Origin: Tetraselmis striata
Lineage: Eukaryota > Chlorophyta > Chlorodendrophyceae > Chlorodendrales > Chlorodendraceae
Assembly: GCA_006384855.1 (NCBI GenBank)
Contig: VCJN01002228.1
Span: 1-64,000 of the forward strand
Direction of reading: 5' to 3'
DNA length: 64,000 nucleotides
Positions within the stretch are counted from its first letter, which is position 1, and the number at the start of each line of letters is the position of its first letter. The notes below the pieces were generated by a model. That model was not told the DNA's origin. It worked only from the letters and a program-made list of their open reading frames with translations, and did no database searches. A program made the translations under genes and the position numbers. Below are positions 9,461-19,774 of this stretch, piece by piece.

Positions 9461-10536
9461 TCAAAAGTCAGGATGAACGGGATGAGCTCGCACCAGGACA
9501 GCCTCCAGTCCCAGCTCTTGAGCTGACGTGACATTTCGCACACTGTCGTCCAGAAATATAGTAGAGCATGGTGTAGCTCCGATCTCTTCCAGCGCCAAAT
9601 CAAACGCCTGCAATGGTAGAACGGCAGCCATGTCACGGCCGCTCCGGCCTGCGGGCCCCTGGCAAATGAATAGCAAAGCAGAACACAGGAATTTGCCTTG
9701 TGGCTTGGCTTGCAGATGACTGGTGCCTTGCGATCCTTCTGCAGCATCCCCTTCTTGGCCGCGTCCCGCATGATTGACTCAAAGCTTATGATACCCTGGA
9801 CGGCATGTCGAGCACAGCCTCAGCGGTGTCATCCATTGCGGGGGGGGGGGGGGGGGAGGGGTAGCCCAGTGCCTTCACATAGACAGACCTGAAAGCAGTC
9901 CTGCAGGCCCAGCAGGTTGAGGCAGATCTCTGCGTGTTTGTGGTCTGCATTTGTGAAGATCCACTTGGACAACGGAATTGAGTCCAGCAGCTCGCGCAAC
10001 GCAGGATCCGGCTGAAGACAGGCCTGATACGGCAACTGATGATGGACATTAGCGTGCCAGTCGTCATAGTCAATGTCATGCCCCTGGGCCACCAGGCCAG
10101 CCAGCGTAGTTCCATGTGATAGATACAGGTGCAGACACTCGTCCTTCACCCTCTCCTCTGGCACCCGCAGTTTCTCCCTCATATAGCCTGCCGCAAATTT
10201 AGCATCACAGTCAGCAAGGCTAGCATATTTGCTCACATTACTAACTAATTGACTAGCTATAGCGCCTGAGTGAGTCAAACTCGTCGAGCCTGAACCCGTT
10301 TAAGTGTAGAGGGGCATTGGCTGAGCAAGCGCAGGCATCAGGGGACTTGAAAGTTGCACACACAGAGGCCAGGCCACCGGTGACGTGTGCTCACCCTGGA
10401 TCCGCTGCAACACCTCTGCAGGCATTGATGGCACCTGATACAGCGTGTCATCAAGGTCAATCAGCATATGGGTAAAGCGTTCAGCTGTGCAGTTGGCTGC
10501 TCTCAACTCATTTGGATCCACTGGCTGCGGTGTCAT
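9461..10536 (-). CDS. HAD-family pyrimidine 5'-nucleotidase-like phosphatase (4 exons)
   Basis: Model: complement(join(9461..9607, 9697..9795, 9889..10187, 10395..10536)), 228 codons, phases consistent. HAD motif I is MLIDLDDTLY with nucleophile Asp27 and Asp29. Motif II is KWIFTNAD. A conserved Lys lies in VICKPSHKAF, and motif III is IFLDDSVRNV. The order and the cap helices (GYMREKLRVPEERVKDECLH, then LSHGTTLAGL) fit the SDT1/plant pyrimidine 5'-nucleotidase group, which removes phosphate from small molecules such as UMP or CMP in the cytosol. Intron 3 appears to use a GC donor (CACAAG|GCAAAT). Intron 2 contains a poly-G run at 9840..9856. The product is shorter than plant relatives; a further C-terminal exon may exist near 8.8 kb. 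Confidence 0.86.
9840..9856. repeat. Poly-G tract in nucleotidase intron 2
   Basis: 17 consecutive G on the plus strand, inside the intron between the second and third exons of the minus-strand gene. Confidence 0.92.
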
Positions 10537-11545
10537 GGCAACACTCTCAATGGCGAGCGAAGAGCAGCAGCCGGGCAGGAGGAAGGCAGGCTCGTTGGTT
10601 CCTGCGCCACAAGACGGTGGGGCCCAGGTGAGGGCGCTACCTGGGACCTATCTTTTTAAGTAAGGCGGTAAGCAGCCTACTGCCTGGGGGAAGGCCGGGG
10701 GCAACTGCGCCTTGCCGGCTTGCCAAATTTGTAAGCCAGCGGAAGGAGAAACATGCGCTAAGGTTATTTCTGGTATCAGTATCCGAAAAATATGAACAGG
10801 AATAATTCTTACCGCTGTATCTGGCTGGTCCGCACCGATAACAGTCGCTACATGCAATGGTTATGTAGGGACCGCGAGGTGAAAAAGTGTATGTTGTGAC
10901 CTGTGTAGGAGAATACCCGGGTGGCAGGTGGCAGGATACCGCGGCTCAAAGGCAGACCGGGCGTTCAGGCGGTTTTCTAGGCTTGAATTCAGAGAGCTGG
11001 GTGGGGCTGTGACAACCCAGGCGGTGACATCTTTCCAACTCCTCACACTGGTCGCTATTAATTAAGGGGTAGTCGTCGCGCTGCAATTCTGGGCGCCGCC
11101 AGTTGTGTGGGATCGCGGTTGCGTATCAGCTACCGGTGCGGCAGAGGCGGGTACGCTATCGGTACGCTTGAGGCTTATATGAGTACAAGGCCAAACAAGG
11201 GGAACGTGTGTGCTTACGTGAAGTCGGCGGTTGGGCCGTGCTTACGCGGTAGTGCTGCGGGTTGTTCTGCTTTGTGGTTTACCATTGACGCTTGCATCGA
11301 TTCTGCGTCTGGCTCCGCCGCCATGTCAGACTGACAGACTGCTGGCCACAACGATCTTTTTGTGGTAGGCGTCGTCGGCAGCATCACCGACTCGAGTATA
11401 CTGCTACCTACCGTACGGTATAGTCGCATTACGCGTAACCTCGAACTCGTACTCGTACTACGTACGGAGATACTATTAGATTCTTACATCAGTGCTTTAA
11501 CATATGATGCGCACTAAAAGCAGAATAAGTAGGGACCAAAAGCAA
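10537..11545. other. No gene recognised; upstream region of the nucleotidase gene
   Basis: Presumed 5' UTR and promoter of the minus-strand gene. No named promoter motif is identifiable. Direct CGTACT-type repeats occur near 11440-11470. Confidence 0.45.
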
Positions 11546-11592
11546 TTGGGGAAAAAAAAAAGCAATTGGGGAAAAAAAAAGCAATTGGGAAG
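11540..11592. repeat. Three tandem copies of an AAGCAATTGGGGA8-9 unit
   Basis: A unit of about 21 bp, AAGCAATTGGGGAAAAAAAA, is repeated three times. It sits just beyond the C-terminal end of the minus-strand LINE remnant and may be its 3' tail, since many LINEs end in short tandem repeats. Confidence 0.8.
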
Positions 11593-12850
11593 GTTCCCAG
11601 CAAACGAGATACAAGGCTGACGGAACCAACGGTCAAGGAGAAGAAAAACAAGAACCAAGGAAGTCGTCGCAGCGCGTTAAGAGGCGACCCCCAAAGCGGC
11701 TAATGGGCCGCTTGCATGCATATGCGCAACAAGCTTTGTGAAGCGAGCGCCGTGTGAAGGCGGTGGCTACGGTTCTCTTGGAATGCAAGGGGAAGTCCGA
11801 GTACTGCGGGATAGCTTGGAGGTCGGCCGCCGAGCGCATTGCAGACGCATGCTCAGCCCCAGCGGCCGAGCAGCCGGCACGAGCAACGGGAGAGCGCTTG
11901 GAAGGGCGGCAGATGCCAACGGCCCGCTAGATCCTCGAGCACCCCGTCCCCACACTCGTCACCGACAGGGGTAATATGAGCAGCGCGAAGCTCGACAGCC
12001 CACGTCGGCACCGACACGGTTGTGTCGGCATCGGGCGCCACTGATGGAGTGGCCAAGGCTTGGTGAATCGAGGACGCCCCAGCAAGGTAAAGGCTATAAG
12101 GGTTGGATACGCCAGACGGCTCGGAAAGGAACACGCAGGGTGGCGTGTTGAGCTCGGAGGAAAATCGCAGCTTGCCAACCACAAGGGCCGCAGCGCCGAC
12201 GTGGGAGGCATATGCGACATTATCGCCGATGCCGTGGCCGCCCAACTGGACTGGGAGGGACAGATTCGTGCGCATGGAGGGCGTATCCAAGAGGTCGGGG
12301 CTAACACCCCAAAGGCCGGCGACGTCTGCATCTTCGAGGAAGGGCGTAATAGTGTCGCCATACCCCTCAGAGCGACCCAAGTAGCCCTGAGACTGAAGCA
12401 GAGGTGGTGGCCGGAACTGTGGCCGGCTGGCCGCAAACTTGCAACAAACGAGTAGCGGCGTGGGAGTGGAAGCAATGAAACTAGCCGACCGTTTCGTCAA
12501 ACAGCTCCAGGGCGAAAGTAGCCGAGCCCACAGGGGCACCAAGCACCTTAATTCCGGACAAGAAGGCTGCGACACCATGCAACAAATGTGCGCTTTTCCT
12601 TTTTTCCCAAAAAGGAAGGGCGCCGAACGGGGACGAGGAGCCAAGCTAACAATACGCATGTCGTTTACGAATGCATATGGTGACGCTAAACCCAACGGCG
12701 GTAAAAGCGGACGGGGCCACCCACTTAGCAAGCGCAATTCCGTCACCAGTGCCGAGTGGTACTTTAGGGATACTATTCCTAGAAGGGTGGCAAATAACGG
12801 CATGGCGCCGCCGTCTCAAGCAGCTTGTTGCCACCTACGCGCTAGTATAT
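11593..12850 (-). pseudogene. Decayed LINE (non-LTR retrotransposon), C-terminal RT part
   Basis: On the minus strand, GIKVLGAPVGSATFALEL (about 12555-12500) matches the post-catalytic RT region of LINE proteins. After a frame change, LPVQLGGHGIGDNVAYASH (about 12265-12210) matches the LPxRxGGLG signature found downstream in the same families. The catalytic RT core and the endonuclease are absent. At least one frameshift near 12490 separates the two matching frames. The body is cut off on its 5' side close to where DIRS element 2 begins (12941). It cannot be assigned to a clade. Confidence 0.7.
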
Positions 12851-12940
12851 ATCTACTATATAAGGATTACTCTGCCTGTACTGGCAAGCGGACCGTGGCG
12901 GGTACACTTTTGTACATGAGCCAGGCAGTGCAGCCCCCCC

Positions 12941-13063
12941 CCTTTCTGAAGAGATCATGAGGCAGTGTGTTGGTAACCTCACAGGGGGGCGGTTACATGG
13001 GTGTGTGGGAGAAGTCCTGCCACTGAGTAACAGCGGTGTCTGTGAAGACGCCGCTGCACTCCC
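12941..13063 (-). repeat. Split direct repeat B2 of DIRS element 2
   Basis: Matches 13344..13466 over 123 bp; shared start CCTTTCTGAAGAGATCATGA on the plus strand. Confidence 0.93.
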
Positions 13064-13080
13064 CGGAGCGGGTGGGCGGG

Positions 13081-13345
13081 AGATACTGAAAATTCTGGCT
13101 GTTGTGAGGAACAGCCCGGGCTGCCCCCCTGGTTACTAACAAACGCACTGCGTTTCTAGACAGCCCTGGGGGCAGCCCCAGGTCTGCTGGGAGTTGGGTC
13201 CCCTCACGGATCCAACTACCAATTACTAATCATTGTAACTACATCTTTTTCTAATAATTCTTGGTCTTGAGCTTCTGTTGCCTCATCCTTCATCTCTGCA
13301 GAAAACCGGTGTGGCTCTGGCCCACAGGCCACCACCAAACATGCC
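13081..13345 (-). repeat. Split direct repeat A2 of DIRS element 2
   Basis: Matches 19510..19774 over 265 bp with few differences. It contains an imperfect inverted repeat around the shared AACGCACTGCGTT core and flanking CCTGGGGGCAGCC-type sequence. Confidence 0.93.
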
Positions 13346-13466
13346 TTTCTGAAGAGATCATGAGGCAGTGTGTTGGTAACCTCACAGGGGGGCGGTTACA
13401 TGGGTGTGTGGGAGAAGTCCTGCCACTGAGTAACAGCGGTGTCTGTGAAGACGCCGCTGCACTCCC
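13344..13466 (-). repeat. Split direct repeat B1 of DIRS element 2
   Basis: Copy of 12941..13063, immediately downstream (on the minus strand) of the recombinase gene. Confidence 0.93.
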
Positions 13467-13487
13467 ATTGGTCCAGTGAAGAAATAG

Positions 13488-14621
13488 TTAGAGGGCGGCG
13501 ATGAGCCGTAGAATCTCGGTGGCAGACGTCTTGAAGTAGGCGTCCAGTGCGTCCTGGCGGCACGCCCAGTGCCCGACGTGGGCGATGACCCGGGCGGACC
13601 TGTAGCGGTCCCAAAGCCATTGCGCAAGGGACTTGCGGCCAGAGTGGCTGCCGACACGGTCCAGGGGCGTCGTGCGGGTGGCTGGGTCGGGGAAGGCGCG
13701 CGCGTAGGCGGCCTTGAACGCCGAGTTGAAGCCCGAGTAAGGGGTGGTGTGAAAGGTCTGGGGTCCGATGCGGGAGGACTTGGGTGCGGCCAGCAGGCGG
13801 CTTCCCGAGGGTGGGCGGAACACGCGGAGGTAGTCCTCAAGCATGTCAACCGGGCGGACCGCCAGGCAAGGCACGTGGTCTAGGATGTAGGCGAAACACT
13901 CGTGACGGGCGTCAACGTTCTTCTCGACATCCACGCGCAGGCGGATGTAGCGGCAGCCCAGCTCCGCGTTGAAGAGCACGCGGACAGCGCAAGACTCGGG
14001 CACATCGAGGTCCGTGTAGGACACGGCGCCGGAGCTGGACACGCGGTAGTCGCAGGTGAGTGCCGCGGCGGCTGCGCGGCGGAGGCACCCGAGGTTAAGG
14101 AAGGTGATGCACATGCGCTGGTGCCTGCCAAAGGCTGACGACATGGGGAAGCCGCGATGCAGCATCGCGCGCAGGTCCGGGATCCGAAGAGGAAGTCGGC
14201 CCTTGGCTGGGCGCACGGTCCGGCGCTCAAAGATAGAGATGAGGGTGTTGATGCTCTCGTCCTTGCACGGGTTGAGCGTGGAGCGGCCCGCGAGGCGCAG
14301 GTGCGGGAGCTGGCGCCTGTGCCAGTCGGAGATGGCCGCCAGCCGGCCGGCAATGGTGGAAGGGGCGAGCGAGCGGTCGCTCGTGCAGTGGTAGATGTAG
14401 CCCCGCAGGAGGCCAAGAGTGGCGGGGAGGGGGGTGGCACCCCTCGCGGTGCAGAAGGAGCAGTAGTCGCGCAGGCTGCTGCGGTAGGTGTCGGTGGTAG
14501 ATACGCGGAGCCGAAGATCCTCGAGGCGGTCGGCGCCCATAAGCAGGCGGCGCCACTCGGGGAGGTGGGCGGTAGGCACTTCTGGGGCAGCGCACGAGGG
14601 ACATGTGTAAAGTTCAGGCAT
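13488..14621 (-). CDS. Tyrosine recombinase of DIRS element 2
   Basis: 377 codons including the stop, TAA. The N-terminal core-binding region (TDTYRSSLRDYCSFCTARG) is followed by catalytic motifs: Arg in LGCLRRAAAAALTC, GSHSGRKSLAQWLW with the H-x-x-R box, HVGHW, and the likely nucleophile Tyr in DALDAYF near the C-terminus. The reading frame is uninterrupted. It presumably joins the circular element DNA to its target. The RT/methyltransferase frame stays open across this gene on the same strand, as is usual for overlapping DIRS ORFs. Confidence 0.9.
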   Translation of the reverse strand: MPELYTCPSCAAPEVPTAHLPEWRRLLMGADRLEDLRLRVSTTDTYRSSLRDYCSFCTARGATPLPATLGLLRGYIYHCTSDRSLAPSTIAGRLAAISDWHRRQLPHLRLAGRSTLNPCKDESINTLISIFERRTVRPAKGRLPLRIPDLRAMLHRGFPMSSAFGRHQRMCITFLNLGCLRRAAAAALTCDYRVSSSGAVSYTDLDVPESCAVRVLFNAELGCRYIRLRVDVEKNVDARHECFAYILDHVPCLAVRPVDMLEDYLRVFRPPSGSRLLAAPKSSRIGPQTFHTTPYSGFNSAFKAAYARAFPDPATRTTPLDRVGSHSGRKSLAQWLWDRYRSARVIAHVGHWACRQDALDAYFKTSATEILRLIAAL

Positions 14622-17149
14622 CCATGTGTCCGGGCGTCCTGCAGCTGGCGCAGGCGTAGAAGGTCCCTGGGGCCATCGCCTGACAGGCGCGGCATCGCGA
14701 TGGTGGCTTGGGCAGAGAGGCTGTCAATGGGGCCAGCGGGGGGAACATGGATCAGTACGACGCCCCAAGTGGTGGGGCCTCGGTACTCACGGCGTGAGGG
14801 TACGGGGTTGGTCCGGCTAGCATCTCTCCACTCAGGGGAGGTGAAGAGGGTGTGGCCGCGGCGGAAATATGCGATGACTTGCGCGCCGCCCGCAAGCCGC
14901 CACCACGGGGCCGCCGCCCAGACCGGGAGCACAAAGGTGCCGGCCGTGGTCGAGGGGGCAGTGGCGTAGCACGCCCAGAAGTGGCGGAGGACGTCGCGCA
15001 TGGCGGCGAAAGGAGGGTTGCAGTAGACCCGGCGGCCAGCCCAGTCGTGGGCAAGGCAGTTGTCTATCGCTGACCAGAAGGCGGGGCAGAAAGAGTTGCG
15101 GCCGAGAGGGTCGGCGCAGGCGTCGACATCGAAGGGGCCGCATGCGGCCTCCAGCGCGCGGAAGATGTCGCTGAGTAGGCGCCAGTCCTGGTCGTCGATT
15201 GCGCCCCGAAGCCGGGAGAGGGAGTCGGCGAGGGTGTTCTGCCGGCCCGGGATGTGACGGGCGATGAGTGCAATGTCGTAGCGCTCCAAGACTTCGAGAA
15301 GCCACAGGAGCAGCTCGAGGGAGTCCGGGTGTGGCGATGCGCCCTTGTTGACCGCCCCTACCGAGGAGGTGTTGTCAAGGCGGAAGAGAACGTTGCTGCC
15401 GGCGAGGCGCGCGCCGACCTGTGAGATAGTCCAGGGGACCATGAAAAGCTCGCGGAGGTTCGCGGACGTGCTCCACTGCTGGAGCTGCTCCGGGGTGAAG
15501 GCGTAGTGGAGGCGGACGTCGCCCCACCAAACGCCTCCCGCCCAGCCCGAGGCGTCGGAAGTAATGACCTCAAACCCCGCCGAGCCGTCCAGAGGAAGCT
15601 GGGGGTCGCCGGGAAGGCGGGGGATCATGGCCTTGGACCAGAGACCGGGGAAGGCGGGGACGCGGCGATAGCTGCGCTCGAGGGGTTGGATGGGGTCAGA
15701 GGGGGAGGGTGTCATGCGCGACGCGCCCGCTGTCAGGGTGTCACGCCACCAGAGGAGGTCCGCACGAGCCGCAGGGTCCACGCTGCAGGGTTTGGCGGGA
15801 TCCCAGCTGTCGATCGGGTTGGTCGAAGCGGCGCTGACGAGGCAGTCACGTGCGCGGTAGATGCCGACCAGGTGTGCCTGTCCGGGCAGGACGACCGGAC
15901 AAGTCCACTGGACTTTGCCGATGAAAGAGGCCAAAGCACCTCGGGCAGTTGTACCCGTGACGTCCACCTCGGTCAGGAGGGCATCCGCGCGGGCCCTGAG
16001 CTTGCCGCAGCGGGCTGCTGAGACGGCGACAGTGCTCCGGACCGTGTCGATGAGGACGCCGACGAACTCTCAGCGAGTGGAGGGCCACTCGTTCTTGGCC
16101 AGTTTGACTGGAAGGCCGTACTTGTGCAGCGTGTTGACGCACGACAAGTACATCAAGCCCTGCTGCCACAGAGACAAGGAGCTGTCGAACTTGAGGAGGA
16201 ACTCATCCAGGTAAGTTCCCGCGACGCCGAAATTTGCGTACGAAGCCTCAGGGGACCCGGGTACGCAGAATTGGAGACCCTCCCGCAGCAGGATGTCGCG
16301 GATGACATGGGCCCAGCGCTGCTGCAGAGCCGGGGCCTGGCGATTGCCGAAAGGGACGTAGCGGTAGCGGTAGTACTCCCTCGTGGCTGGGTACTGGAAA
16401 CCTTGGTAGTCGCAGTCCGAAGAGGCAGTGGGCCAGCAGAAGAAGGCGTCGGTGAGGTCAATCTTGCCGAGGGCGTCCCCCGGCTGCAGTGCCTCAAGCA
16501 CACCGTGGATGTCGCTGAGCTGGCAGGAAACCCGGGCCAAACAGTCATTAACCCCGGATTGTTTGAAGTCCACGACGTTGCGGACCTTGTACGTTGGTAC
16601 AGTCTTGATGATGCACGCGATCGGGTTGATGATCCACGGAAGGTAGTGAAGGGGGCCTTCACAGAAGCCGAGCGCAATGATGCGGTCGAAGTCAACGCCG
16701 GCGGCGTTGTTGTTGTCGAAGCACGACTTGTAATTGTTTTTGCGGGAGCGCGGGGGGCGGCCCGTCCACAGGAGAGGGGCGCCCTCGAGAAGCTGCGCCT
16801 TCAGGTCCGATGGCACATGTGGGCTCATCAGCAGGGCCGCAGTGTTTACGCGTAGGCCGGGCGTGTAGACGCCGCGTATGCTGTCGGCGGTTCCGGCCTG
16901 ACCCCTGTACCATTCCGCCCAGCCAGCGGCGTGGCCGGGGGGAATTGTCCATGTCAGCGTGTTGGGCGCGCTGTCGCCGCGGCACCCCAACTCCAGGTAG
17001 CGGCGGTTCGCGGCCTCGCGTGCGCCAGAGGGTTTGAAGGAGCGCCGCACGATGCGGAGCCCATCCAGAAAAGCCTGCAGCTCGGCTTCAGGCGCTCGGA
17101 GCGGAGCGGCAGTCAGACCGAGTCCGGCAGCCAGTTGGGCGAGCATCAA
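14560..17149 (-). pseudogene. RT - RNase H - methyltransferase polyprotein of DIRS element 2, with an in-frame TGA
   Basis: RT motifs: VRNVVDFKQSGVNDCL, KIDLTDAFF (motif A), VPFGNRQAP (motif B) and TYLDEFLLKF, where YLDE replaces the usual YxDD. RNase H: VITSDASGWAGGVWW, NLRELFMV, RLDNTSSVGAVNKG, IPGRQNTLADSLSR, so all four acidic positions are present. Then a DNA-N6-adenine-methyltransferase-like domain: FDVDACADPLGRNSF, HDWAGRRVYCNPPFA. A single TGA at 16072..16070 interrupts the frame just after WPSTR; sequence on both sides is in the same frame. The open frame continues to 13880, but recognisable sequence ends near 14560. CGA to TGA is the simplest explanation. Confidence 0.88.
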
Positions 17150-17371
17150 CTTCTGGTAAGCTGTGCCGTCAGTGGAATAGATGGGCCTGCAGTCAGCGCC
17201 GTCCAGGCCGGCGTAGGCTGCAGGGATGTGGACGCTCGCCGCCGCGCAGGTCCGGACGACCAGTAGGGCGTGGTCGATGCCAAACTTGCGCAGCAGCAGA
17301 GCGGGTAGCGGTGAGCTGATGGGGGTAGAATCAGCGGGGCCCGAGCTCCACGGGCCCCACGTCCGCCCTTG

Positions 17372-19432
17372 TCACTGGTCCGCGGTGGGACCCGCGGGGC
17401 ATGGGGTGGCCAGCTTGCCAACCAGTGCGTGGGGGTGGCGGCATTTGGGGCAGGGTTGGGTAATCGGTTCTTCCGCCGGGTGCTGGCTGGTCTTGTGGTC
17501 GCCGAGGCAGTAGGCGCATGCCTTGGGGATCGACGGGGCCGGGTTCGGATTGTTGCGGCTTGGGGCATGCGGGTGTTGTGCATGGGGGCGGCTCATGGTG
17601 CCGCGGAGCTCGTCCAACCAGCTGGTGTTGAGGTTGCCGCGCGCAGCGGAGATGAGTTGACGCTGGAGGTCGTCGTGCAGGTGCGGCGCTGCCCCCTTGT
17701 GGAGCAGTTCCAGTTGCTTGGCCTGCAGCTGCGGGAACCACTGGTCGAACAAGCACAGCTCGCGAGAGACCAGGAACGCGCGGTGGTACCGTTGCATGTA
17801 CGCGTAGACCGAGGGCCAGCTCAGGGCGGGGCCGCCGTCGCCGTACTCGCAGGCCTTTTGCACGGCATGCATGAAGCGGATGCGGCCAGTGACGCTAAGG
17901 ATGGTCTCCACGCGCCGCTCGCCGTCGGGGGAATTGTCGAAAAGCGGGGAGTCGACAATGTGCAGCAGCTCCCAGTGCCAGGTGAGCATGTTGACGTGGT
18001 AGGCCTCCAAGTGGTGGCGGTCGGGGTAGGTTTGCGCCGAGTTGGCGGGGGGCCGGTAGCCCTGGAGCTCGTGCCACTGTTGGGCCTTGTCGTCAGTAGG
18101 TTTGGCAGCCAGGAGGTCGAGTTGCGCCCCGTACGCCCGGTTGGCGTAGTGCAGTGGAGAGCTGACGGCTCGGCCGCACGCGTCGAGGTGGTCTTTGGAG
18201 CCTTGGTAGGATTTAATGTAGGTGCGGCAGGCCGTGTTACCCCAGCGGTGGGCGGTCGCACCTGTGGACGAAAGCAGCTCCGCGGGCGTCATGTAGTCGC
18301 CTGGGGCTGCCTCGGGTGGAGGCTTCGGAGCCGCCGGTACGGCGCGAGGCGCGCCGGCCTGGGCTTGGGCCCGCAGGGTTCGGTTCTCTTTTACAACTTG
18401 GTCGACCTTGCCGGTGAGGGCCGCAACAGCTTCGACCAGTTTGTTGTAGTCGGCAGCGGTGAGGGTGAACGGAGCAGGCCGGGCCGCGGGCTCGTAGGCC
18501 GCGGGGGCGCGTGGGCGCGGGGCCGCGGCCCGGGCTGTAGCTCGCGCCGGTGTAGGAGTCCTCGTTGTCGGCGTTGCCAGCGGTAGCCTCGCGGGGGTAA
18601 TCCCATCCGCGAGACCACGCGCTGGCGCACGCTCGACTCGCGGGGTGTTAAGCCGGCGCGTGGACCTGGCCGTGATCGTGGTGGGTAGCAGGTCAGGTTG
18701 TACGGGTAGGCGGTAGTACTGCGGGACAGCCGGCTCGCCGGATTCAGTGACGGCGTCGGTGAGGATTAACCCCCATCGGTCGCGCACGCCGGAAAAGCAG
18801 TCGCAGATCACTTTGGCGTCTGACGGGAGGTCAGCTCCCAGTGCCTCGGCGGCGCACGCAGCAGCGATGCTGGCGGCACAAGTGGTGAAGTTGAACGTGT
18901 AGACGCCGTCGGCTTCCTCGCTGTCGGTGGGGTGGTCGTCGCTCGGCTGCCCGCATCCGAAACACACGTAGCTGTGTCCGTGGCCAGTGGCACCGTCGTC
19001 GTCGTGCGCCAGCAAAGGGAGTCCGTGGTTGCTGTGGCGCTTGCAGTAGGGGAGACCGTTACCGCTGCGGTACGGGCACCTCTGGCCGTTAACTTGGGCC
19101 GCCATACAGTGTGCGGCTGAGTCGTCCTCTAGGAGACGCAGAATGCGCCCCGTGTAGTCACAGAACGCAATGCGGTCGGCGTCCGTCAGTCGAGCGATAG
19201 TATCGCGGTGGGACAGTGCCCGCGAGAGAAGCACCAGGCTGGCCAGGTGGAACCAGTCTGTGCGGTGGACGTCGGCGGTGTCGTGCAGCCAACTCGCCCA
19301 TTGCACTGGGGTGAAGGTCGCGTACAGGTCGTGCGCATGTTCTTCATACAATTCGGCGAGTGTCTCGGTGGCGGCTCGTGCCGGCCCCTGGTGGCCTTCG
19401 TCGACTGCGGGGCCATCCAAGCCAGACGCCAT
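17372..19432 (-). CDS. Gag-like protein of DIRS element 2
   Basis: 686 residues, intact, ending in TGA. Residues about 110-175 hold a Cys/His cluster (CPYRSGNGLPYCKRH and YVCFGCGQPSDD), a possible zinc site. The middle is Ala/Pro/Arg-rich with a helix (LVEAVAALTGKVDQVVKENR) likely to be a coiled coil. The C-terminus has a knuckle-like CAYCLGDHKTSQH and CPKCRHPH. These suggest nucleic-acid binding and assembly. It lies about 220 bp upstream of the RT frame. No sequence relation to the Gag of element 1 is apparent. Confidence 0.78.
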   Translation of the reverse strand: MASGLDGPAVDEGHQGPARAATETLAELYEEHAHDLYATFTPVQWASWLHDTADVHRTDWFHLASLVLLSRALSHRDTIARLTDADRIAFCDYTGRILRLLEDDSAAHCMAAQVNGQRCPYRSGNGLPYCKRHSNHGLPLLAHDDDGATGHGHSYVCFGCGQPSDDHPTDSEEADGVYTFNFTTCAASIAAACAAEALGADLPSDAKVICDCFSGVRDRWGLILTDAVTESGEPAVPQYYRLPVQPDLLPTTITARSTRRLNTPRVERAPARGLADGITPARLPLATPTTRTPTPARATARAAAPRPRAPAAYEPAARPAPFTLTAADYNKLVEAVAALTGKVDQVVKENRTLRAQAQAGAPRAVPAAPKPPPEAAPGDYMTPAELLSSTGATAHRWGNTACRTYIKSYQGSKDHLDACGRAVSSPLHYANRAYGAQLDLLAAKPTDDKAQQWHELQGYRPPANSAQTYPDRHHLEAYHVNMLTWHWELLHIVDSPLFDNSPDGERRVETILSVTGRIRFMHAVQKACEYGDGGPALSWPSVYAYMQRYHRAFLVSRELCLFDQWFPQLQAKQLELLHKGAAPHLHDDLQRQLISAARGNLNTSWLDELRGTMSRPHAQHPHAPSRNNPNPAPSIPKACAYCLGDHKTSQHPAEEPITQPCPKCRHPHALVGKLATPCPAGPTADQ

Positions 19433-19509
19433 GTTGCAGGGCAGATGGTGCAGGCTCGTGTCGAGGGGCGAGGCGCAGTTTCAGGGTGACTTGTTACGCT
19501 GGTGGTTAC

Positions 19510-19774
19510 AGATACTGAAAATTCTGGCTGTTGTGAGGAACAGCCCGGGCTGCCCCCCTGGTTACTAACAAACGCACTGCGTTTCTAGACAGCCCTGGGG
19601 GCAGCCCCAGGTCTGCTGGCAGTTGGGTCCCATCACGGATCCAACTACCAATTACTAATCATTGTAACTACATCTTTTTCTAATAATTCTTGGTCTTGAG
19701 CTTCTGTTGCCTCATCCTTCGTCTCTGCAGAAAACCGGTGTGGCTCTGGCCCACAGGCCACCACCAAACATGCC
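19510..19774 (-). repeat. Split direct repeat A1 (5' end) of DIRS element 2
   Basis: Copy of 13081..13345. It ends at a CCACCAAACATGCC boundary, after which a C-rich tract begins. Confidence 0.93.

Larger units (their letters stand above)
12941..19774 (-). mobile_element. DIRS/PAT-type tyrosine-recombinase retrotransposon no. 2
   Basis: On the minus strand the order is A1 (19774..19510), Gag, RT-RNase H-methyltransferase, recombinase, B1 (13466..13344), A2 (13345..13081), B2 (13063..12941). A is 265 bp and B 123 bp; by eye the copies differ at only a few positions. This split-direct-repeat layout is the same as in element 1, but the sequences and proteins are clearly different, so it is another family. 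RT is interrupted by a single in-frame TGA at 16072..16070, so this copy is probably not autonomous. Confidence 0.93.

Noticed and set aside
13880-14560. Continuation of the DIRS 2 RT frame across the recombinase gene as extra protein
   Set aside because: The peptide is low-complexity Ala/Pro/Ser/Thr-rich, as expected of an out-of-frame reading of GC-rich coding DNA; the recombinase frame is the real one.
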